From the NCBI RefSeq assembly GCF_019972155.1, contig NZ_BOVL01000011.1, positions 131,407 through 195,406 of the forward strand: a stretch of 64,000 bases of DNA. The letters are read 5' to 3'. The notes beneath the pieces were generated by a model. That model had not been told where the DNA came from and made no database searches. It saw nothing but the letters and a program-made list of their open reading frames with translations. The first letter of the stretch is position 1. Every line of letters starts with the position of its first letter. The DNA comes from Bradyrhizobium sp. RD5-C2 (lineage in GTDB: Bacteria > Pseudomonadota > Alphaproteobacteria > Rhizobiales > Xanthobacteraceae). Below, one piece after another: positions 24,551-33,177 of this stretch. Both the position numbers and the translations under genes were made by a program.

Positions 24551-24907
24551 ATGGATGCTGATCAGATTTTCGACGCGTTGCCCGCGATCAATCACGTCTC
24601 TACCCTCGCAGCAATTGGATGCGTGCTTCCAACGTATTTTCTTCACCTTCGTCCTGCGACCTATAGAGTGTGTCTGTCCTTGGGAATCGCTTTCTCTCTT
24701 GCAAGACTGGGCGCAGAGATCACGGTAATAGTCTTCGTTACTCCGCATCTCCTGGCGTTTATCTTTCCACTATTCACTGTTGCCTTGATCGGAATACTGG
24801 CCCGGATAACACGGATCACTCGTGTAGGTTTGTGGAGCACAGTGGTGCTGATATGCGTCATTGTAGATTGGGCGCACCTTGCCGGTCTGTTCTGGGCACT
24901 TTCGTGA
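24551..24907 (+). CDS. Hypothetical membrane protein, 118 aa
   Basis: Lower GC than its neighbours. Four hydrophobic helices (about 18-33, 40-62, 66-84, 90-115). No family recognised. Its TGA is followed, in the same frame and without another stop, by coding-like sequence that runs into the next gene (24989-25453), so the two may once have been one protein or one may be misdated by a mutation. Confidence 0.5.
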   Translation: MDADQIFDALPAINHVSTLAAIGCVLPTYFLHLRPATYRVCLSLGIAFSLARLGAEITVIVFVTPHLLAFIFPLFTVALIGILARITRITRVGLWSTVVLICVIVDWAHLAGLFWALS

Positions 24908-24988
24908 ATATTCGTAGCCTCACACGAGCGTGCCATTCATGAATTCCCTTCCTTATACAGCAAGAAGATCCTGACTGAAATTCAATCG

Positions 24989-25453
24989 ATGGCGCCTCAG
25001 ATCAATACTGCAGCGGCAAAGTATGGAGTGCCCGCCGAAGCGATTGCCGGAAGTCTGGCCCAAGAGCTACTCGACCGAACTGCCAGCTATTGGAATGAGG
25101 CGAGAGCTGTCGGTTCATCCTTCTACGCATATAAATCTCTCGCAGACGCGTACGCGGCGGGTGTGGCAATGGACCCACTCAACCCCGAGCGCGGTGCTTC
25201 GGACTATATCCTTAACCGGTACAACGTCGCCCCAAACGCGATAACGGTAGGACCGGATATTCGGAAGAAAATCCGAAATCCTCTGCTTATTGACTTTGGT
25301 CCGGCGGGAGTGAAATTCCACAACGCCATTCAGGCGATTCAGCCGATGCGATATTTGCCGCCGTCGACGTTTGGTCTTCCGGACGCCTCAAGTGCGAACA
25401 GCAATCTGACCGACTGGCTTGCCGACTTGCTCGGGGCGCGCCCTCGTCAATGA
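24989..25453 (+). CDS. Hypothetical protein, 154 aa, possibly 5'-truncated
   Basis: The first ATG is at 24989, but the in-frame sequence from 24908 reads like protein (for example HEFPSLYSKKILTEIQS directly before the Met), so the true N-terminus may lie upstream or have been lost. The opening helix (AAAKYGVPAEAIAGSLAQEL) resembles lysozyme/transglycosylase-like folds, weakly. The rest is unique. AT-richer than the surroundings, as expected of acquired DNA. Confidence 0.5.
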   Translation: MAPQINTAAAKYGVPAEAIAGSLAQELLDRTASYWNEARAVGSSFYAYKSLADAYAAGVAMDPLNPERGASDYILNRYNVAPNAITVGPDIRKKIRNPLLIDFGPAGVKFHNAIQAIQPMRYLPPSTFGLPDASSANSNLTDWLADLLGARPRQ

Positions 25454-25525
25454 CCGTTCAAGCGAGATGATCACCGCTCGGCACCAGGCGGGCGTCCGAT
25501 CCGATTTGCCTTACCGAGAGCAGCC

Positions 25526-25966
25526 TTGTCGATCCTGAAAATTCCAACCGCAAAAGTCTTTGAGCCGCTGCTTCGGCCGGCGCGATACAAGGGCGCATTC
25601 GGCGGCCGGGGCTCGGGAAAATCTCATTTCTTCGGTGAGCTTCTGGTCGAGATGTGTCAGGCCGAGCGCGGCACGCTGGCGGTCTGCATCCGCGAGGCGC
25701 AGCGGACGCTGGCGCAATCATCGAAGCGATTGATCGAAAGCAAGATTGCGTCGCTTGGTGTCGGTCAAGGGTTCAAGAACTATTCGGACAGGATCGCGAC
25801 CCCCGGTGACGGCGTGATGATCTTCCGGGGCATGCGAGGTGTTTTACGCCAAATGCGTGATCTGGGACAAGGTTCTCGGCTTGGGGACGACGCCGCAACT
25901 CGCGGGAGACGTGAGCACCTGGGCCGGCATGATCATGGGCTTTTACTTCGGAAAGCGTACGTTTGA
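25526..25966 (+). pseudogene. Phage terminase large subunit, truncated
   Basis: TTG start at 25526. Residues 1-103 are a clear terminase N-terminus with Walker A (GGRGSGKSHF) and the following QRTLAQSSKRLIESKI helix. After IFRGM (about 25834) the homology stops and the frame turns into arginine-rich nonsense to 25966. A normal subunit is about 400-450 residues, so the ATPase and nuclease domains are missing. This is a deletion remnant of a prophage. Confidence 0.8.
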
Positions 25967-25994
25967 AAATGTCGCCCGCATCATACGAAGGTGA
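25836..25994 (+). pseudogene. C-terminal fragment of a phage membrane protein fused out of frame to the terminase
   Basis: In a frame shifted from the terminase, residues encoded from about 25836 to the TGA at 25994 read as the end of a different protein: an aromatic hydrophobic helix (TWAGMIMGFYFGKR) and a basic tail FENVARIIRR. Nothing upstream in this frame is protein-like. The pattern suggests a holin-like or other small membrane protein whose 5' part was lost in the same deletion. Confidence 0.6.
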
Positions 25995-25998
25995 TCCG

Positions 25999-26292
25999 AT
26001 GCACGAAGCCGACGTCAAAGCAATCGTGATGGAAACGCTGATCGAACAGGATCGGGTGCGCCGAAGCGACATCGACGCCGTCGTGGTCAAGACCATTGCG
26101 ACGGTCTTGACTTCATTTGGATTTGAGGAGGGTGACCGACGAGAACTGCGCGCGGACTTTCAGCACCTCCGGCGATGGCGACGGAGCGTGGAGCAGGCGC
26201 AAAGCTATACTTTCAAGGCAGTGATCACCGTGATCGCTACCGGATTTTTCGGCGCCGTCTGGCTGGGTATCAAGGCCACGCTTGGAAAGTAA
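25999..26292 (+). CDS. Small phage-associated membrane protein, 97 aa
   Basis: Starts at 25999, 4 bp after the stop of the preceding fragment, with GAAGGTG as SD. The N-terminal half is helical and charged (MHEADVKAIVMETLIEQD). A C-terminal membrane helix follows (AVITVIATGFFGAVWLGI). The DLR-like RRELRADFQHLRRWRRSVEQAQ stretch before the helix recalls proteins next to holins in alphaproteobacterial prophages. Function unknown. Confidence 0.6.
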   Translation: MHEADVKAIVMETLIEQDRVRRSDIDAVVVKTIATVLTSFGFEEGDRRELRADFQHLRRWRRSVEQAQSYTFKAVITVIATGFFGAVWLGIKATLGK

Positions 26293-26380
26293 TCCGTGTT
26301 GCAGCTGGAGTGGCTGGAACTCTCTCCAGACTGGAGAGCCAAGTACGCTTGGCGGACGATAGAATCTCGAGGTGCTAAGA

Positions 26381-26809
26381 ATGTACAGGATACGCGAGGT
26401 TGATCCGCAGGACGAAGAGGTCACGGATGCGCTCGTCGAGCTTCATCAGTTGACTTTCTGCGATGGGACGCGCGTGCCTGACTTCGAACAGGGGTATTGG
26501 TGGCTCGCCTTTCGTGGACTCAAGCCGATTGCATTCGCGGGCGTCGTTCCGTCAACCCATGTTGCCAACGCCGGATATCTGTGCCGTGTTGGGGTGGTGA
26601 TGCCGCACTGCGGCCACGGCCTGCAAGTGCGGCTTACTCGCGCGCTGGAAGCGCGAGCGAGGCGGTCCGGCTGGAATGCGATCGTCTCGGACACGACCGA
26701 CAATCATTTCTCGGCCAACAACTTCATCCGGCAGGGGTATCGGCTCTTCCAACCTGCCTCGCCCTGGTCATGGCAGCACACGCTGTATTGGCGGAAGGAG
26801 CTCGTCTAG
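26381..26809 (+). CDS. GNAT-like acetyltransferase of phage type
   Basis: 142 residues from ATG 26381; GAGG lies 9 bp upstream. It has the GNAT layout: a beta-4 strand (AGYLCRVGVVMP), a motif-A-like turn (CGHGLQVRLTRALEARARRSGW) and the terminal DNHFSANNFIRQGYRLF pattern. The usual Q/RxxGxG is replaced by HCGHGLQ. Such genes occur in prophages of Bradyrhizobium. It marks the end of the remnant. Confidence 0.65.
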   Translation: MYRIREVDPQDEEVTDALVELHQLTFCDGTRVPDFEQGYWWLAFRGLKPIAFAGVVPSTHVANAGYLCRVGVVMPHCGHGLQVRLTRALEARARRSGWNAIVSDTTDNHFSANNFIRQGYRLFQPASPWSWQHTLYWRKELV

Positions 26810-27177
26810 TTCCTGCGAGGTGGAATTGACCGTTGCCGACAGTTTGACGACGTAGGACGCCCGGTGGTCGATTGGCCGCCGGGCCTCCTGGCGTTTCTGG
26901 TTCGTAGGTCGCCCCCTCGGTAAGCTGCGGTCGTTAGCCGGAGCTTGGTCGCGCATCGAATTTTGGGTGGGAGAATGCTAGAGTGCCGCGTCCCGCGCGG
27001 ACGAAACATGGCTGAGAGCGTCCCCGTCACTCAACGCCCGATGGCGGCAGTTGAGAGTTCTGTGCCTTGAATCGCCGGACGGAGGCTTGCGCGTCTTGAT
27101 CTCTGGTGATCGCTCGATAAACTGAACCGAACGACCCGTCACGCGAATGTTTCGGAGATCGAACGAAGGAAGAGACC
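26810..27177. other. Gene-free interval before the monooxygenase operon
   Basis: No gene called. A GC-rich inverted repeat GCCCGG...CCGGGC near 26860-26885 could end the prophage-remnant transcript. The last 85 bp contain the promoter/operator at 27096-27123. Confidence 0.45.
27096..27123 (+). promoter_or_regulatory. Putative promoter and operator of the monooxygenase-TetR operon
   Basis: TTGATC (27096-27101) and TAAACT (27118-27123) form a 16-bp-spaced promoter. ATCGCTCGATAAAC (27109-27122) overlaps its -10; 13 of its 14 bases recur at 31730-31743 in front of the molybdenum hydroxylase operon. ATCG-CT-CGAT is a short palindrome inside it, a possible TetR site. Confidence 0.5.
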
Positions 27178-28404
27178 ATGGTTGAGGTTGGCCGCGGGCT
27201 CGACACCAAGATGCCGCCAGGGTCAGATCGGGATCAATATTCGCTCATGGTCGCGCGAGCCCGAGTGCTGGCACCGGCTCTGCGTGAACGGGCAGCGCGG
27301 ACCGAAGAATTGCGCCGTTTGCCGCCCGAGACCGAGCGGGATCTACACGACAGTGGGCTTTTCCGAATCCTGCAGCCCAAGCGCGTCGGGGGCAGCGAGC
27401 TCGACTATGTTGCGCTGGTCGATTGTGCCGACGCCCTGGGGCAGGGCGACGCCTCGGTCTCCTGGAATTTTGCCAATCTTGCGAGCCACCACTGGATGCT
27501 GGGTATGTTCGCGCCCGAGGCGCAGAGCGCTGTGTGGGGCGAGAATCCCGATACGCTGATCGCGTCTTCCTTTGTTTTCCCGGCAGGACGGGCCAGGAAG
27601 ACAAGTGGCGGTTATTTGCTGAGCGGTCATTGGCCGTTCTCGTCTGGGGTGGAAGCGTGCGGGTGGAACATGCTCGGGAGCGTAGTTGCCTCGGATGATG
27701 AGGCCGACGGCGTCGAGTATCGGCTGTTCCTGTTGAACCGACGGGACTACAACATCGACGACACCTGGAACGCGGCGGGTCTGCGCGGAACAGGATCGAA
27801 CGATGTGCGAGCAACTGACGCATTCGTTCCCGAGCACATGACGGTTGCCGTCGGCGATCTTGCGGGTGGCGCAACGCCAGGCAGTGTCGTCAATCCGAAC
27901 GCACTCTACATGCTTCCCGCTTTCTCTTTGTTTCCCTATGTGCTGTCCGGGGTCGGTCTGGGAAATGCCCAGGCTTGCCTCGATGACTACGTCGAGATCG
28001 CGCGACACCGTGCCTCGACATATAATCGGGCCAAGCTCGGCGACCTGCAAAGTACACAGATCAAGATCGCCGAGGCTTCTGCGAAGATAGATGCCGCACG
28101 ACTGATCATGCGCACGAATTGCATTCAGGTGCTTGCAGCGATTCGGCGCGGTGACATCCCCAGCATTGCGGCGAAGACGAGGCTCCGGCGCGATGGCGCG
28201 TTCGCGGTCAATTTGTGCACCGAAGCGGTTTCTCTTCTGTTTGCAGCGAGCGGGGCGCGCAGCCTGTTCACCTCGGGAGCGTTGCAGCGCCAATTTCGCG
28301 ATGCGCATGCAGTGAATTCGCATCTCGCCTTCAATTTCGACGCGGCCGGCACCAACTATGGGCGAGTAGCTCTTGGGCTGCCGTCTGAAAACCTGACACT
28401 TTGA
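27178..28404 (+). CDS. Flavin-dependent monooxygenase, acyl-CoA-dehydrogenase fold (HsaA/HpaH-like oxygenase component)
   Basis: 408 residues. N-terminal helical region (ERAARTEELRRLPPETERDLHDSGLFRILQPKRVGG) is typical of class D two-component flavoprotein monooxygenases, as is the later GQGDASVSWNFANLASHHWMLGMF segment. The C-terminal helical domain ends HLAFNFDAAGTNYGRVALG. Members hydroxylate aromatic or N-heterocyclic substrates using reduced flavin from a partner reductase, here encoded 10 bp downstream. GAAGGAAGAG provides the SD. Substrate unknown. Confidence 0.87.
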   Translation: MVEVGRGLDTKMPPGSDRDQYSLMVARARVLAPALRERAARTEELRRLPPETERDLHDSGLFRILQPKRVGGSELDYVALVDCADALGQGDASVSWNFANLASHHWMLGMFAPEAQSAVWGENPDTLIASSFVFPAGRARKTSGGYLLSGHWPFSSGVEACGWNMLGSVVASDDEADGVEYRLFLLNRRDYNIDDTWNAAGLRGTGSNDVRATDAFVPEHMTVAVGDLAGGATPGSVVNPNALYMLPAFSLFPYVLSGVGLGNAQACLDDYVEIARHRASTYNRAKLGDLQSTQIKIAEASAKIDAARLIMRTNCIQVLAAIRRGDIPSIAAKTRLRRDGAFAVNLCTEAVSLLFAASGARSLFTSGALQRQFRDAHAVNSHLAFNFDAAGTNYGRVALGLPSENLTL

Positions 28405-28414
28405 GGCTGGCCGG

Positions 28415-28969
28415 ATGTCTGACGCACCCAAACGTCCGCCGGACCCGGCCAGCGAGCTCGCAAGCGACAGCTCGACAATCGATCCCCGTGACTTCCGCAA
28501 TGCACTCGGTATGTTTGCGACCGGTGTGACGATCGTCACCGCGATGTCGACCGAAGGACGACCGTACGGAATTACTTGCAATTCGTTTGCGTCGGTGTCG
28601 CTTAACCCCCCACTCGTGTTGTGGAGCCTGGGGATGTTTTCGCAGGGATTGCCGATCTTCCAGAATGCCAGCCATTTTACGATCAACGTTCTTGACGCGT
28701 CGCAGCAGACGCTGGCGATAAAGTTTGCCAGATCATCGGGTGACAAATTCGCTGGTGTGAGTTGGTCACCAGGTCTCGGGAACGCTCCCGTGCTTGCCGA
28801 CGTAGTCGCAAATTTCCAATGCCGGGCTGCCAACCGCTACTACGGCGGCGATCACGTCATTTTCCTTGGAGCGGTGGAGGCCTACGCCTACAACCGGAAC
28901 AATCCGCTGCTGTTCGCGCAGGGAGGTTTTGGCCGGTTCCTGGCTGACGATAAGGGCAACGCATCATGA
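28415..28969 (+). CDS. Flavin reductase, oxygenase partner (RutF/HpaC-like)
   Basis: 184 residues with the flavin reductase-like domain (about 25-178): FATGVTIVTAMSTEGRPYGITCNSFASVSLNPPLV is the family FMN-binding signature, and the GGDHVIFLGAVEA strand ends the domain. It supplies reduced flavin to the monooxygenase encoded just upstream. Its last 4 bp overlap the TetR gene start. Confidence 0.9.
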   Translation: MSDAPKRPPDPASELASDSSTIDPRDFRNALGMFATGVTIVTAMSTEGRPYGITCNSFASVSLNPPLVLWSLGMFSQGLPIFQNASHFTINVLDASQQTLAIKFARSSGDKFAGVSWSPGLGNAPVLADVVANFQCRAANRYYGGDHVIFLGAVEAYAYNRNNPLLFAQGGFGRFLADDKGNAS

Positions 28970-29652
28970 ATCGAAAGATGCCCATCAAGCGAACTCGTTC
29001 CAAGCAGAGGCGGCTGTCGGCCGACGATCGTCGCAGTGAATTCGTCACCAAGGCGACAGAGCTTTTTGCGGAGGAAGGATTTGGCGGCGGCACGCGTGCT
29101 CTTGCTCGCAGGCTCGGTGTGACGCAACCGTTGCTTTATCGCTACTTTCCGAGCAAGGACGATCTCATCAAGGAGGTCTACCGCAAGGTTTATCTCGAGC
29201 CCCTTGAAATCGGCTGGGAGAAATTGCTCTCGGACCGGTCGCGTCCGCTCCGCATGCGGCTGCAGGAATTTTACGAGGTCTATACGGGCGCGATCTTCAA
29301 CCGAAGATGGTTGCGGATCTATCTCTACTCAGGACTGAAGGGCCTCGATATCAATCGTTGGTATGTTGGCATGGTCAAGGACAAGATCCTGACACGTATT
29401 CTCAGGGAGTGCCGCCACGATGCCGGCCTCGCGACGCAGACCAGGCCCAGCGCGGCCGAACTGGAGCTGGCCTGGGTGTTCCACGGCGGCATCTTCTATT
29501 ATGGTGTACGCAAGTACATCTACGATGCGCCCGTCCTGGAGGACAAGGCGCAGATGATCAGTGATGCGTTGGATATCTTTTTGGCCGGATTTGTGAGAAT
29601 GGGGGAGAGCGCGACCGATCGTCGGGCGGCGTCGATCAAGGTCGTCGGCTGA
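28966..29652 (+). CDS. TetR/AcrR-family transcriptional regulator
   Basis: 228 residues. The N-terminal HTH (about 25-75: FVTKATELFAEEGFGGGTRALARRLGVTQPLLYRYFPSKDDLIKEVY) is a standard TetR domain; the C-terminal ligand-binding part is unusual in sequence. Overlap with the reductase gene by 4 bp means it is co-translated with its target operon, so autoregulation is likely. It ends 6 bp from the convergent deacetylase-type gene. The shared 14-bp motif at 27109 and 31730 is the candidate operator. Confidence 0.9.
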   Translation: MNRKMPIKRTRSKQRRLSADDRRSEFVTKATELFAEEGFGGGTRALARRLGVTQPLLYRYFPSKDDLIKEVYRKVYLEPLEIGWEKLLSDRSRPLRMRLQEFYEVYTGAIFNRRWLRIYLYSGLKGLDINRWYVGMVKDKILTRILRECRHDAGLATQTRPSAAELELAWVFHGGIFYYGVRKYIYDAPVLEDKAQMISDALDIFLAGFVRMGESATDRRAASIKVVG

Positions 29653-29658
29653 GCATGA

Positions 29659-30534
29659 TTACTTTGCCGCCATCTGATCCCGATACCAATCTCCAATCTC
29701 GCTCGCCGTCATGAGCGCGACGCCGTCATGGCCAATCACGTAATCGAGCAACGCCTCTAGGTACTTGATTCGATGTGGGACCCCCGTGATGTAAGGATGC
29801 ACGGAAATTGCCATGATCCGCGCGTTCTCTGCGCCCTCGAGATACAGCCGATCGAATTGGTCGGTACAGCGCGTCAGGAACTGTTCCGAGGGCAGGTGCT
29901 GTAGCGCGTGAATGACAATATCGTTGGTCTCGACGGAATAGGGAATCGTCGTCACAGTTCCGTGCGGCGTAGCGATGTCCTGAGGAAGATCGTCGATCAC
30001 CCAATCGGCCACATATTCGATCCCGTTGAGGCGCAGGAGATCGAGTGTTTCTTCGGTCTCGGTCAGGCCGGGACTTTCCCACGATCGCGGCGGCTTGCCG
30101 GCAAATGCGGCGATCGTATCGACAGCACGCTTGATCGCATCCGCCTGGTTCTCGACCTTGTGCATAGGGCCCTGCACGAACCCATGCCCCATGAATTCGA
30201 AGCCTGCCTCGCGCGCCGCTGATGCCACGCGCGGATAGCTGTTGCAGACGTTGGCATTCGTGGCCAGCGTCACCGGTATCTTCCGGTCCGTGAGGGCCTT
30301 GAACTGCCGCCAGAAGCCGGCGCGCATGCCGTATTCATGCCACGACCAGTTTGGCACGTCAGGCAGCAGCGGTTGGCCCATCGGTGGACTCAGCACGGTG
30401 CGTGGCATCGGATTTTCGATACGCCATTCCTCGACGTTGAGGATGACCCAGACAGCAAGCTTCTTGCCATCAGGCAACGTCAGTTTCGGTCGGTCGATCT
30501 GAGCCTGGTACGGAATGCGATCAGTGAAAGCCAC
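29659..30534 (-). CDS. Polysaccharide-deacetylase-fold C-N hydrolase (PuuE-like)
   Basis: 291 residues of the NodB/PuuE-type fold: VWVILNVEEWRIENP, EFMGHGFVQGPMH and SPGLTETEETLDLLRLNGIEYVADWV are PuuE-like, and ISVHPYITGVPHRI carries a histidine near the metal site. Family members such as PuuE hydrolyse cyclic amides (allantoin), not only polysaccharides. Placed 16 bp after the luciferase-like gene, so they form one operon; a ring-opening amide hydrolase is the most consistent reading. Confidence 0.85.
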   Translation of the reverse strand: MAFTDRIPYQAQIDRPKLTLPDGKKLAVWVILNVEEWRIENPMPRTVLSPPMGQPLLPDVPNWSWHEYGMRAGFWRQFKALTDRKIPVTLATNANVCNSYPRVASAAREAGFEFMGHGFVQGPMHKVENQADAIKRAVDTIAAFAGKPPRSWESPGLTETEETLDLLRLNGIEYVADWVIDDLPQDIATPHGTVTTIPYSVETNDIVIHALQHLPSEQFLTRCTDQFDRLYLEGAENARIMAISVHPYITGVPHRIKYLEALLDYVIGHDGVALMTASEIGDWYRDQMAAK

Positions 30535-30550
30535 GTCGAAACTCCCTTCG

Positions 30551-31645
30551 TCACGCGGATGATCCGGTGGCGGCGTTGATCCGCGGTAAGACCTTCTCGG
30601 CCATCAGGATCATCGATTGACGGCCGAGCTCGCGATCCTTCCAATCCTTGCCGGCATAGAGCAAGGTTCCGAAGGTGCCGATCTCTTCCTGGAACGCCAG
30701 CAGTTGATCAGCCACGCTTTCGGGCGTGCCGTAGATGATCAGCCTGTCGTAGATCGACTCGAGGGTGACCTCCGCGTCGGGTTGATCCCGCCGCGTCTTG
30801 AACAGTTCGAGCCGGCCGCCGCGCTTCAGCTTCGTGAACAGCTGGTGATAATAATACACGTAGGGGCTATCGGGCGACGTGGCATAGGCCTTCGCCGTTG
30901 CTGCGTCCTTTGCCACAAACACGCTCTTGGCGACGCGCCAGTTGGCGGGGTCCGCTGCCCGGTTCACACGCGCGCAACCCTCGACATATTTGGGCCAGTG
31001 GCTCTTCACCCAGGCAGGCATCAGGAAGTTCGCCGAGATCGGATCCCAGCCGCGCGCGGCGGCTTCCGTGACGCCTTTTGAGAACGGCGCGACCGCGGTC
31101 ACCACGATCGGCGGGTGAGGGGTTTGCAATGGGCGAGCTATCAATCCCTGGCCGATGTCCTCGATCAGGGTTCGCTCGACCAAGACATTCCAATATTTGC
31201 CCCGCAAATCATAGGGCGGCTTGCCAGCCCAAATCCCCAGAACCTGATTGATCGCCTCGAGGAACATCGCATTGCGGTCGGCATCGAGATTGCCGAAAAC
31301 TTCTGCATCGGACAGCAATCCGCCGGGGCTTATTCCAAATATGAAGCGGCCATCCAGCATGTGATCGAGCATGGCGACGGATGCGGCGACCGCTGCCGGA
31401 TGCGTGTTCGGCATGTTGATGGTGCCGGTTCCAAGCTTGATCTGCTTGGTCGCGGCTGCGAGCCAGGCAATGAACGCAATGCTGGAGGTGATGTTCTCGG
31501 CTTTGTCGGTGACGTGCTCGCCGACATACGCCTCCGTGTACCCGAGCTCATCCGCGAGCAGGAAGGCCTCCCGATCCTCCTGGAGCGATTGCCGCCAATC
31601 CTTTTCGAGAGGATGGATCGGCATCGTAAAGAATCCGATCTTCAT
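30551..31645 (-). CDS. Luciferase-like (LLM) flavin-dependent oxidoreductase
   Basis: 364 residues. N-terminus MKIGFFTMPIHP is typical of class LLM enzymes, with the FMN-barrel strand IKLGTGTINMPNTHPAAVA and the late YGTPESVADQLLAF signature. Start at 31645 has GGAGGGAGG upstream; an in-frame extension to 31726 is Gly/Arg-rich and rejected. Relatives include RutA, which opens uracil. Co-transcribed with the PuuE-like hydrolase and divergent from the molybdenum hydroxylase operon. Confidence 0.88.
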   Translation of the reverse strand: MKIGFFTMPIHPLEKDWRQSLQEDREAFLLADELGYTEAYVGEHVTDKAENITSSIAFIAWLAAATKQIKLGTGTINMPNTHPAAVAASVAMLDHMLDGRFIFGISPGGLLSDAEVFGNLDADRNAMFLEAINQVLGIWAGKPPYDLRGKYWNVLVERTLIEDIGQGLIARPLQTPHPPIVVTAVAPFSKGVTEAAARGWDPISANFLMPAWVKSHWPKYVEGCARVNRAADPANWRVAKSVFVAKDAATAKAYATSPDSPYVYYYHQLFTKLKRGGRLELFKTRRDQPDAEVTLESIYDRLIIYGTPESVADQLLAFQEEIGTFGTLLYAGKDWKDRELGRQSMILMAEKVLPRINAATGSSA

Positions 31646-31729
31646 GATCCGCCTCCCTCCGCGTTGAACTTTAGTTGGCAAGGAACCTGCGGCCTTCCCA
31701 GGGCGAAGACAAGCCCTGCCGCACAAATA

Positions 31730-31776
31730 ATCACTCGATAAACAAACTTGACCTTTGAAGGGGCCGGCCCTCTAAT
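31730..31776 (+). promoter_or_regulatory. Promoter and operator of the molybdenum hydroxylase-transport operon
   Basis: TTGACC (31748-31753), a 17-bp spacer and TCTAAT (31771-31776) are a good sigma-70 promoter. ATCACTCGATAAAC (31730-31743) lies just upstream of the -35 and matches the motif at 27109-27122 in 13 of 14 bases. The same interval must hold the divergent promoter for the LLM gene. Confidence 0.5.
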
Positions 31777-31813
31777 CGGGCAAACCAAAATTGGGCCGGG
31801 AGGCCACGCCCAC

Positions 31814-32695
31814 ATGAAAGCTGCGGCTTTCGCCTACGCCCGCGCGACCAGCGTCGTGAATGCGCTGGAGTTGCTTGCCGCGCACGGCGACAAGGCGAAG
31901 GTTCTGTCGGGTGGCCAGAGCTTGATGCCGGCCATGAACCTGCGGCTCATCTCGCCGGACATTCTGGTCGATATCGGTGGCCTCGCCGAGCTGCGTGGCA
32001 TCGCCGTGAGGGCAGGCGTGCTGATCGTTGGCGCGCTGACGCGGCATGTCGACCTGCTTAGGTCGCCGGAGATTGCGCTGTACGCGCCGCTGTTGCGGGA
32101 TGCCGTTGCCCACGTTGCTCATCCTGCAATTCGCAATCGCGGAACGATAGGCGGCAGCCTTGCGCATGCCGATCCGGCATCGGAGCTGCCGGCCTGTGTT
32201 GTGGCACTTGACGCCATGATTGTCGTTCGCGGTCCCTCCGGCGAACGACGGATTGCCGCGACCGAGTTTTTCAAGGGCATCTACGAAACGGCGCTGTCGC
32301 CAGACGAATTGCTTGTCGCGATCGAGGTGCCAGTCGCGGGCCAGGGCTCGACATTTTTCTTTCAGGAGTATGCCCGGCGACATGGTGACTACGCCGTCGT
32401 CGGACTTGCTGCACGTGCTGTTGTTGCAGCCGGCAGGTTCACTGATCTCCGGCTCGGCTTCTTTGCGATTGGCGATCGGCCTATGCTAGCCGCGGCCGCA
32501 GGCAGGTTGATCAATGCCTCAGTGACCTCTGCCTTGCTTGCAGAAGCCGCGACAGCGTTGGCCGATGAACTCGATCCACAGGAGGATCAGCAGGCGACCG
32601 CGGCAATGCGGCGACATCTTGCTACGGTCTTGCTCCGGCGCTGCGTGGCCGCATTGCTGGCGCGGCCCGACCTGGAAGCGGGAGTTGCCAGGTGA
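31814..32695 (+). CDS. Xanthine-dehydrogenase-family FAD-binding subunit (CoxM type)
   Basis: 293 residues. FAD motifs are visible: AKVLSGGQSLMPAMNLRL and RNRGTIGGSLAHADPASELP. In the three-subunit enzyme it passes electrons from Fe-S centres to the acceptor. ATG 31814 is preceded by CGGGAGGCC. The 3' end overlaps the small subunit GTG by 4 bp. First gene of an eight-gene plus-strand array. Confidence 0.93.
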   Translation: MKAAAFAYARATSVVNALELLAAHGDKAKVLSGGQSLMPAMNLRLISPDILVDIGGLAELRGIAVRAGVLIVGALTRHVDLLRSPEIALYAPLLRDAVAHVAHPAIRNRGTIGGSLAHADPASELPACVVALDAMIVVRGPSGERRIAATEFFKGIYETALSPDELLVAIEVPVAGQGSTFFFQEYARRHGDYAVVGLAARAVVAAGRFTDLRLGFFAIGDRPMLAAAAGRLINASVTSALLAEAATALADELDPQEDQQATAAMRRHLATVLLRRCVAALLARPDLEAGVAR

Positions 32696-33177
32696 GTGCC
32701 CCAGTGTCGGTTTCGCTTCTGGTCAACGGCGAGCCCATCGATGCCTTTGTCCTGCCGCGGCTCAATCTCGCTGACTTCCTCCGGGAGAACCTGAGGCTGA
32801 CCGGCACCCATGTCGGTTGCGAGCACGGCGTTTGTGGTGCCTGTACGGTCCGGCTCGATGGCGAGATCGTCCGCTCTTGTCTGATGCTGGCCGTCCAGGC
32901 GCAGGGGGCGTCGGTCGAGACCATCGAGGGGCTGTCCGACAGTGGTGAAATCGCCGACCTTCAGGCGGCATTTCGCGAACGCAATGCCTTGCAGTGCGGC
33001 TATTGCACACCTGGAATGCTGATGACGGCACAAGACTTGCTGAAGCAAATGCCCGTGCCTGATCGCCAGGCGATCCGCGAGCATCTTTCCGGCAATTATT
33101 GCCGCTGCACCGGCTATCAAGCCATCGTGGATGCGGTGGAGGCAACAGCCAAGACGCGCGCGGGGCGGCCGGCATGA
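32692..33177 (+). CDS. (2Fe-2S) subunit of the molybdenum hydroxylase (CoxS type)
   Basis: 161 residues with two [2Fe-2S] clusters: C43, C48, C51 and C63 in the plant-ferredoxin-like domain, and C102, C105, C137 and C139 in the helical domain. GTG start and TGA stop each overlap neighbours by 4 bp, so subunits M, S and L are made in step. Confidence 0.95.
   Translation: MSAPVSVSLLVNGEPIDAFVLPRLNLADFLRENLRLTGTHVGCEHGVCGACTVRLDGEIVRSCLMLAVQAQGASVETIEGLSDSGEIADLQAAFRERNALQCGYCTPGMLMTAQDLLKQMPVPDRQAIREHLSGNYCRCTGYQAIVDAVEATAKTRAGRPA

Noticed and set aside
24057..26809. Complete prophage or gene-transfer-agent cluster
   Set aside because: Only a broken terminase and small accessory genes are present; there are no capsid, portal, tail or integrase genes in the window.
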